From the NCBI GenBank assembly GCA_903908025.1, contig CAIVQM010000344.1, positions 1 to 17,166 of the forward strand: a stretch of 17,166 bases of DNA. The letters are read 5' to 3'. This document shows positions 13,175 to 17,166 of the stretch, in pieces. This stretch comes from an uncultured bacterium (lineage in GTDB: Bacteria; Actinomycetota; Actinomycetes; S36-B12). Position 1 is the first letter of the stretch, and each line of letters opens with the position of its first letter. Both the position numbers and the translations under genes were made by a program. The notes under the pieces were generated by a model, which was given only the letters and a program-made list of their open reading frames with translations, made no database searches and was not told where the DNA came from.

Positions 13175-14611
13175 ATGTCAGATCTCCGCGTGGCGGCCAG
13201 CGCGATCAGTGGCGTCCTATGCGCGGCCGCGCTTGCGACAGCGGTGATGCAGACCCTGCTGCTAGCGATGTACGCCGAGATCCCCGGCCTTCTGCACGTC
13301 ACCATCGATGACGCCTCGTGGCTCCTTACCGCGACGTTGCTGGTGGGGGCCGTAGCGACTCCGAGCCTGTCGAGACTTGCGGACATGTACGGAAAGCGAC
13401 GGATGATCCTCGTCTGCCTGAGCGCCTTGCTCGTCGGCAGCCTTGTCGGGGTGATCGCGCCATCGCTCCCGCTTCTCATCGCCGCGCGCGCCCTCCAAGG
13501 GGCATCGCTTGCCATCGTGCCGATCGGCATGAGTCTCATGCGCGACGAACTTCCCAGCGAGCGACTCAGCGGAGCCGTTGCACTCATGAGCGCGGCAATC
13601 GCGGTGGGCGCCGCGCTCGGACTGTCGCTCACGGGTCTGATTTACCTACGTCTCGGCTGGCACGCGCTCTTCTGGATCTGTGCGGCGATGGGCGCCGTGC
13701 TCATCGTGGCGGTCCTTGCGGTCGTTCCCGAGTCACCCGTCCGCAGCGGCGGTTCGTTCGATCTGCTCGGCGCTGTCCTCCTGTCCATGTTCCTCACTGC
13801 CCTGCTCCTCGGCATCACGAAGAGCGGGGTCTGGGGATGGAGGAGTCCCGCGATCCTGCTTAGCTTCGGCACCGCCGCCGTGATGTTCGTCGTATGGCTG
13901 CGGTGGGAGCTGAGAGCACGACACCCGCTGGTCGATCTCCGTGTCGCGATGCACCGCCCCGTCATTGTCACCAATGCGGCCACCGTCATCTTCGGCCTTG
14001 CGATGTTCGTCAACCTCATGGCGACGTCCGCTCTGCTTCAGATGCCCACGACGACGGGCTATGGGGTGGGCCTCACCGTGGTGCAGGCCGGCTTCGCGAT
14101 GCTGCCGACCGCTGTGGCAATGGTCGTGCTCGCCCCTGTTGCCGGACGGTTGACTGGGCGGTACGGGCCGAGGTTCACGCTCATCCTGGCCAGTGTCACC
14201 TTTTTCCTGGGCTATGCGCTCCGTGCGGGCTTCTCCAACAGTGCGCTGCAGATCAGTCTTGGCGCAGTCGTCTGCGGCTGCGCCAACCTTCTCGCCTTCT
14301 CCGCCCTGCCGGTGAGCATTATGCGGTCGGTGCCGGTCTCGCAGACGTCAGCCGCCAACGGGGTCAACACCGTCGCACGCTACTTCGGAATGGCTTCGGC
14401 CAGTGCCGCCGTGGCGGCCGTGCTCGCCGCTGCGTCCGTCCCCGTGGGCGATCGGCTGTTGCCGACCCAGGACGCCTTCCAGCACGTCTTCGTCCTGGCG
14501 GCCCTTGCCGGGGCGGCGGCCGGCATCATCACCGTCTTCCTGCCGCCTGCGGGTAGTCGCACCGCAGTCAGCGAGGACGTGGCCGAGGGTGTTCTGGTGA
14601 CTGACATCTGA
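13175..14611 (+). CDS. MFS transporter, DHA2 (EmrB/QacA-like) family
   Basis: The product is about 478 residues with many hydrophobic segments, consistent with the 14-helix DHA2 subfamily of proton-coupled transporters in the cytoplasmic membrane. The loop 2-3 motif A appears as LADMYGKRRM. The fifth helix region, AIAVGAALGLSLTGLIYLRL, followed by GWHALFWI, matches the usual GWRWIFWI element closing the first half. Helix 1 contains AALATAVMQTLLLAMYAEIP. Export of a toxic substrate or intermediate, or uptake of the growth substrate, are both possible. The start is uncertain: ATG at 13175, GTG at 13172 and GTG at 13166 are within 9 nt and none has a good ribosome binding site. A hairpin directly follows the stop. 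It is 164 nt from the DoxX gene and on the same strand. Confidence 0.88.
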   Translation: MSDLRVAASAISGVLCAAALATAVMQTLLLAMYAEIPGLLHVTIDDASWLLTATLLVGAVATPSLSRLADMYGKRRMILVCLSALLVGSLVGVIAPSLPLLIAARALQGASLAIVPIGMSLMRDELPSERLSGAVALMSAAIAVGAALGLSLTGLIYLRLGWHALFWICAAMGAVLIVAVLAVVPESPVRSGGSFDLLGAVLLSMFLTALLLGITKSGVWGWRSPAILLSFGTAAVMFVVWLRWELRARHPLVDLRVAMHRPVIVTNAATVIFGLAMFVNLMATSALLQMPTTTGYGVGLTVVQAGFAMLPTAVAMVVLAPVAGRLTGRYGPRFTLILASVTFFLGYALRAGFSNSALQISLGAVVCGCANLLAFSALPVSIMRSVPVSQTSAANGVNTVARYFGMASASAAVAAVLAAASVPVGDRLLPTQDAFQHVFVLAALAGAAAGIITVFLPPAGSRTAVSEDVAEGVLVTDI

Positions 14612-14612
14612 T

Positions 14613-14644
14613 CACGGACCGCGACCCTCGAGGTCCCGTCCGTG
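14613..14644 (+). terminator. Hairpin directly after the MFS gene
   Basis: CACGGAC (14613-14619) pairs with GTCCGTG (14638-14644), and an inner GACC (14623-14626) pairs with GGTC (14632-14635). The hairpin begins right after the stop codon. There is no T-tract, so termination would be of the T-poor kind often seen in actinobacteria. Confidence 0.45.
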
Positions 14645-14758
14645 TCCGCAGTATCGCACGAAGGCCTGCGGCGGGGACGGGCTCGGCACCGACCACTCCA
14701 CCTGGAGCGCACCGTATTCGTAGTGGATGGGACAGTTTTCCCTCCTATTGGGAATTCG

Positions 14759-14787
14759 TTGACACCCTGCCTAACCGCTGTTAGTCT
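14759..14787 (+). promoter_or_regulatory. Promoter of the third amidohydrolase
   Basis: A perfect -35 TTGACA (14759-14764), a 17-nt spacer and the -10 TAGTCT (14782-14787) make a strong housekeeping-type promoter. Transcription would start near 14794, about 63 nt before the ATG at 14857. The -35 region CGTTGACACCCT is identical to that of the promoter at 16539. Confidence 0.7.
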
Positions 14788-14844
14788 CCATTTTGGCCAC
14801 CGGGACGAGTACGTACCGTGCCCGTTTCCATGGATGATCGCTCC

Positions 14845-14850
14845 GGAGGG
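14845..14850 (+). promoter_or_regulatory. Ribosome binding site that fixes the third amidohydrolase start
   Basis: GGAGGG lies 6 nt before the ATG at 14857. Earlier in-frame candidates (GTG 14818, ATG 14830) have no such site, so 14857 is the start. Confidence 0.65.
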
Positions 14851-14856
14851 AATGCA

Positions 14857-16089
14857 ATGGGATTCATTGACGTAGACAGCCACATTGTCGAGTGTGACGA
14901 GACCTGGGACTACCTCGATCCGGCGGAAAGCCACCATCGACCGATCAAGCTTGCAGTAACTAAGGGGGAGGACAAGAACCCCGTCAAGTTCGTGAGCGCC
15001 GTCGGCACGGCATACCCCGCGCTCTACGGAATCGGCGACGGATGGGGTGGCATCTTCCCGGCCGACGGCCTGATCCGCCAGAATGGGAATCGCTACGACA
15101 ACGGAACGCTGAACCTGCGCGACCCGGCTCGCCGGATCGCAGACCTCGACTTCCTCGGCATCGACGTTCAGATGCTGCAGTCGACCCTATTCATCGGGGC
15201 CCAGGCACAGAACCCGATGGCCGAGGCCGCCATCAAGCGCAGCTGGAACCGGTGGATGGCCGAGCGCGTCGCTGACAGCGGCGGACGGCTCGTGTGGGCT
15301 GCGGAGGTTCCCACTCGCGTCATGGAACGGGCCATCCAGGAGGTCGAATTCGCCGCCGCTCACGGCGCCAAGGGTGTGCATCTTTCCGGTGTGGAGAACC
15401 ACTGCTACCTCGACGACCCGTACTTCACTCCGTTGTTCGCACGGATGCAGGATCTGGACCTGTCCGTGGTCGCCCACGTCGGTCGCCCTGTCACCCAGAG
15501 CCAGGTCATCTTCCCGATCGGTTCGCAATTCCCCAGCATGGCGTCGTTCGTTGAGCACGTGGGGTCACCGTGGACCGTGTTCTGGACAGCGTGGGTGACC
15601 GATCTCAACGTCCGCTTCCCGCGGCTACGAATCTGCATCAACGAGACCGGCGCGACGTGGACCCACTCGCTGCTCCATCATTGGCAGCGGATTCTCGCCA
15701 GCATGGGGGACTTCAAGGTTCAGAAGACCGATCCCGCACAGCTGGAGGAGAAGAACATCTTCATCGCCTCCTGGGCGGATGAGGACATCGCCTCGTTGAC
15801 CGCCTTGCTCGGTGAGAATGTGATGACCATCGGCACGGACTACGGGCACAACGACCATGCCTCTCAGCTGACCGGACACACGGCGATGCTGGACCGCACC
15901 GACATCACGCACGAGGTTGCGACCAAGATCGTCGACACCAACGGGCGTCGGGCGTTCGGCATCGATCCCAACTTCCGGCCCACGGATGCCCTCAGGGCGG
16001 AGGCTCTCAAGAGGGGCGACGAGCTCCCCTACACGCACGCCCTCGACTCGGACCTCGCGTCGGAGTTCGGGATCGTCAGGGTCGGCTGA
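14857..16089 (+). CDS. Amidohydrolase family (Amidohydro_2) protein with D-x-D-S-H-x-x-E motif
   Basis: The 410-residue product is a cytosolic TIM-barrel metal-dependent hydrolase or decarboxylase of the Amidohydro_2 family. It is longer than the ACMSD-like protein at 2817. Instead of H-x-H the first strand carries DVDSHIVE (5-12, with His9 and Glu12), the pattern typical of large actinobacterial members. Other conserved positions are AAEVPT (148-153), a probable metal His207 in VVAHVGRP, the INETGATW segment (261-268), and Asp328 in IGTDYGHND, which replaces the commoner GSDYPH wording. It has its own promoter and is followed about 120 nt later by a strong terminator, so it is probably a single-gene transcript. 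It could open a ring, hydrolyse a lactone or decarboxylate an acid; the sequence does not say which. Confidence 0.88.
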   Translation: MGFIDVDSHIVECDETWDYLDPAESHHRPIKLAVTKGEDKNPVKFVSAVGTAYPALYGIGDGWGGIFPADGLIRQNGNRYDNGTLNLRDPARRIADLDFLGIDVQMLQSTLFIGAQAQNPMAEAAIKRSWNRWMAERVADSGGRLVWAAEVPTRVMERAIQEVEFAAAHGAKGVHLSGVENHCYLDDPYFTPLFARMQDLDLSVVAHVGRPVTQSQVIFPIGSQFPSMASFVEHVGSPWTVFWTAWVTDLNVRFPRLRICINETGATWTHSLLHHWQRILASMGDFKVQKTDPAQLEEKNIFIASWADEDIASLTALLGENVMTIGTDYGHNDHASQLTGHTAMLDRTDITHEVATKIVDTNGRRAFGIDPNFRPTDALRAEALKRGDELPYTHALDSDLASEFGIVRVG

Positions 16090-16207
16090 CCCAGGTCGAG
16101 TTGGACTTGGGCTTGAACGACTGTCGGGTCGGACGAGCGGGCCGCCATCGCGGGGATCGCAACCGTGTGTGCAGGCGGCTCTTGAAGGTCAGGTTGCGTT
16201 AGGCCCT

Positions 16208-16249
16208 CACTTGGGGCCGGACTCGTGAGAGTCCGGCCCAAGTGCTTTT
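16208..16249 (+). terminator. Strong Rho-independent terminator
   Basis: Arms 16208-16224 and 16229-16244 pair over 16 bp, with one extra G bulged in the left arm, around a GTGA loop. The hairpin is followed by C and TTTT (16246-16249). It lies about 120 nt after the third amidohydrolase stop and should end that transcript. Confidence 0.85.
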
Positions 16250-16495
16250 CGGTGACCGGAGACATCGCATGCCCGACGGCCAAGTGGAGCTGACCGCCAC
16301 CGTGGAGAATGCGCCCGCTGCACGAACCTCAGCCGAACCCGCGTTCGTTGGGCATGACGACCAACGGGATGCTGCTCCGGATATGCGTCGCCCTGGAGCA
16401 ATGAACCATGCACGCTCACGAGGAGTATCCAGTGCGTCGTCGAGCAGGTCGGCAGCGCTCCCCGCGTGCGGCCGGCTCAGGTGATATCCCGTCAC

Positions 16496-16533
16496 TGTCA
16501 CCGTTGCGCGGGCAGTTGTGGTGAGTGTCACCG
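16496..16533. promoter_or_regulatory. Two TGTCACCG repeats upstream of a promoter
   Basis: TGTCACCG occurs at 16496-16503 and again at 16526-16533, a 30-bp step of about three helical turns, ending 5 nt before the -35 box at 16539. Each copy lies in an inverted GGTGA/TCACC context (16480-16502 with 13 nt between, 16520-16532 with 3 nt between). This could be a paired regulator site. Confidence 0.35.
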
Positions 16534-16538
16534 ATCCG

Positions 16539-16567
16539 TTGACACCCTCTCGTGCCACCGATACGCT
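16539..16567 (+). promoter_or_regulatory. Promoter of the fourth amidohydrolase
   Basis: A perfect -35 TTGACA (16539-16544), a 17-nt spacer and the -10 TACGCT (16562-16567) predict transcription from about 16574, some 127 nt before the GTG at 16701. The -35 region CGTTGACACCCT is the same as in the promoter at 14759. Confidence 0.7.
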
Positions 16568-16687
16568 CCCGGAAGGTGATCGACGAATGACGGTTAGCCA
16601 AGCAGATGGTGTGACATCCAGTGCGCAACTTCTTCAGTGCGGCTCTCGATGAGCGCTCGAAGATGACAGGTCCCGTGGATCGGGCCG

Positions 16688-16694
16688 AAGGGAG
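16688..16694 (+). promoter_or_regulatory. Ribosome binding site for the fourth amidohydrolase
   Basis: AAGGGAG lies 6 nt before the GTG at 16701 and identifies this GTG as the start. Confidence 0.6.
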
Positions 16695-16700
16695 TTGGTC

Positions 16701-17166
16701 GTGTCAGTTGCCACCGCAAGCGAGGCTCGGGTGCGACCTGCCGGATGGCAGCTGCCCCGGATCATCAGCGTCGACGATCACATCGTCGAGCCGCCGGCGA
16801 TGTTCGACGGTCGCCTTCCGCGGAGCATGCAGGATCGCGCGCCGCGGGTCGAGCGAGGCATCTTCAACTTCAGCACGGTGCCCGGCAACGAGAAGAACCT
16901 TGTCCTGTCCGATGACGGCATTGTGGGTGACTACTGGGTGTACGAGGGCAAGGTGATGCCGCTGTACACCAACGCGGCGGCTTCGGGTCGCGACATCCGT
17001 GAGGTCGAGCGGGGTCCTATCACCTACGACGAGATGCGTCCTGGCTTCTACGAGGTGAAGGCGCGGCTGGAGGACATGGACCTGAACCATGTCGAGGCCT
17101 CGCTGTGCTTTCCGACGATGCCGCGCTTCTGCGGGCAGACGTTCATGGAGGCCGCCGACAAGGATC
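16701..17166 (+). CDS. Amidohydrolase family (Amidohydro_2) protein, 3' end missing
   Basis: The first 155 residues of a protein that continues beyond the window. After a short leader the frame reads PRIISVDDHIVEPPAMF (about 19-35), the N-terminal signature of large actinobacterial amidohydrolases, with the His/Glu pair of the H-x-x-E type. Further on it has the expected ITYDEMRPGFYEVKARLEDM block (about 110-129) followed by NHVEASLCFPTMPRFCGQTF (about 132-151). Family members are usually about 400 residues, so roughly 60% of the gene is missing. The GTG start is supported by AAGGGAG (16688-16694) and by an upstream promoter. It belongs to the same broad H-x-x-E group as the protein at 14857 but is clearly a different protein. 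The substrate is unknown. Confidence 0.88.
   Translation, partial: MSVATASEARVRPAGWQLPRIISVDDHIVEPPAMFDGRLPRSMQDRAPRVERGIFNFSTVPGNEKNLVLSDDGIVGDYWVYEGKVMPLYTNAAASGRDIREVERGPITYDEMRPGFYEVKARLEDMDLNHVEASLCFPTMPRFCGQTFMEAADKD

Larger units (their letters stand above)
16090..16700. other. Intergenic region between two amidohydrolase genes
   Basis: This 611-base region holds a strong terminator (16208-16249), two TGTCACCG repeats (16496-16503 and 16526-16533) and a promoter (16539-16567). Between 16250 and 16480 I see no recognisable gene. A 71-codon ORF on the plus strand (16269-16484) has a GGAG 7 nt before its ATG and a coding-like third-position bias only in its first dozen codons. Its product looks unstructured and matches no family I know, so it may be a gene remnant or chance. 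Confidence 0.5.

Noticed and set aside
16199..16558. A 119-codon minus-strand ORF
   Set aside because: It runs through the terminator hairpin and into the downstream promoter, and its product is Ala/Arg/Ser/Thr-rich with no domain.
1..17166. Mobile elements, CRISPR arrays, tRNA or rRNA genes, phage genes
   Set aside because: I looked for transposase motifs, regularly spaced repeats and RNA gene signatures and saw none.

Overview
The window is GC-rich DNA, probably from an actinobacterium (Actinomycetota). The reasons are the strong G/C bias at third codon positions, frequent GTG starts, several promoters of the TTGACA - 17 nt - TANNNT type, and gene families typical of actinobacterial catabolic regions. 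I see no rRNA, tRNA, CRISPR array, insertion sequence or phage gene. The window starts inside one amidohydrolase gene and ends inside another.

Layout, left to right. (1) 2-3830, plus strand: the 3' part of an Amidohydro_2 gene, a 609-residue type I Baeyer-Villiger monooxygenase (BVMO), and an ACMSD-like amidohydrolase. (2) 3944-5623: a beta-hydroxyacid dehydrogenase resembling tartronate semialdehyde reductase (minus) diverges from a SnoaL/NTF2-like protein (plus). The regulatory region between them carries palindromes and a 15-codon upstream ORF. (3) 5677-8857: a TetR regulator (minus) diverges from an acyl-CoA dehydrogenase overlapping an APH-type kinase gene (plus). (4) 8913-12288: an AMP-forming acyl-CoA ligase (minus) diverges from a thiolase-fold protein overlapping a DUF35 zinc-ribbon/OB-fold protein (plus). 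A near-perfect 26-bp inverted repeat and a good promoter lie between them. (5) 12489-14611: a DoxX-like membrane protein and a DHA2-type MFS transporter. (6) 14857-17166: two more amidohydrolases, the second cut by the window end. Each has its own TTGACA/TANNNT promoter, and a strong intrinsic terminator lies between them.

Taken together this looks like a gene cluster for degrading an organic compound through CoA thioesters. The most telling part is the trio of ligase, APH kinase and acyl-CoA dehydrogenase. The last two are separate genes here but match the two halves of human ACAD10/ACAD11 and the kinase/dehydrogenase pair of the bacterial levulinate (lva) pathway, where a 4-hydroxyacyl-CoA is phosphorylated and then dehydrated. 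With a BVMO that can turn a ketone into an ester or lactone, and several amidohydrolases that could open lactones or decarboxylate acids, a coherent hypothesis is: ketone to lactone or ester, to hydroxyacid, to hydroxyacyl-CoA, to phospho-acyl-CoA, to enoyl-CoA, then carbon-carbon cleavage by the thiolase/DUF35 pair. No enoyl-CoA hydratase or 3-hydroxyacyl-CoA dehydrogenase is present in the window. The substrate cannot be read from the sequence, and the order of steps is inference.
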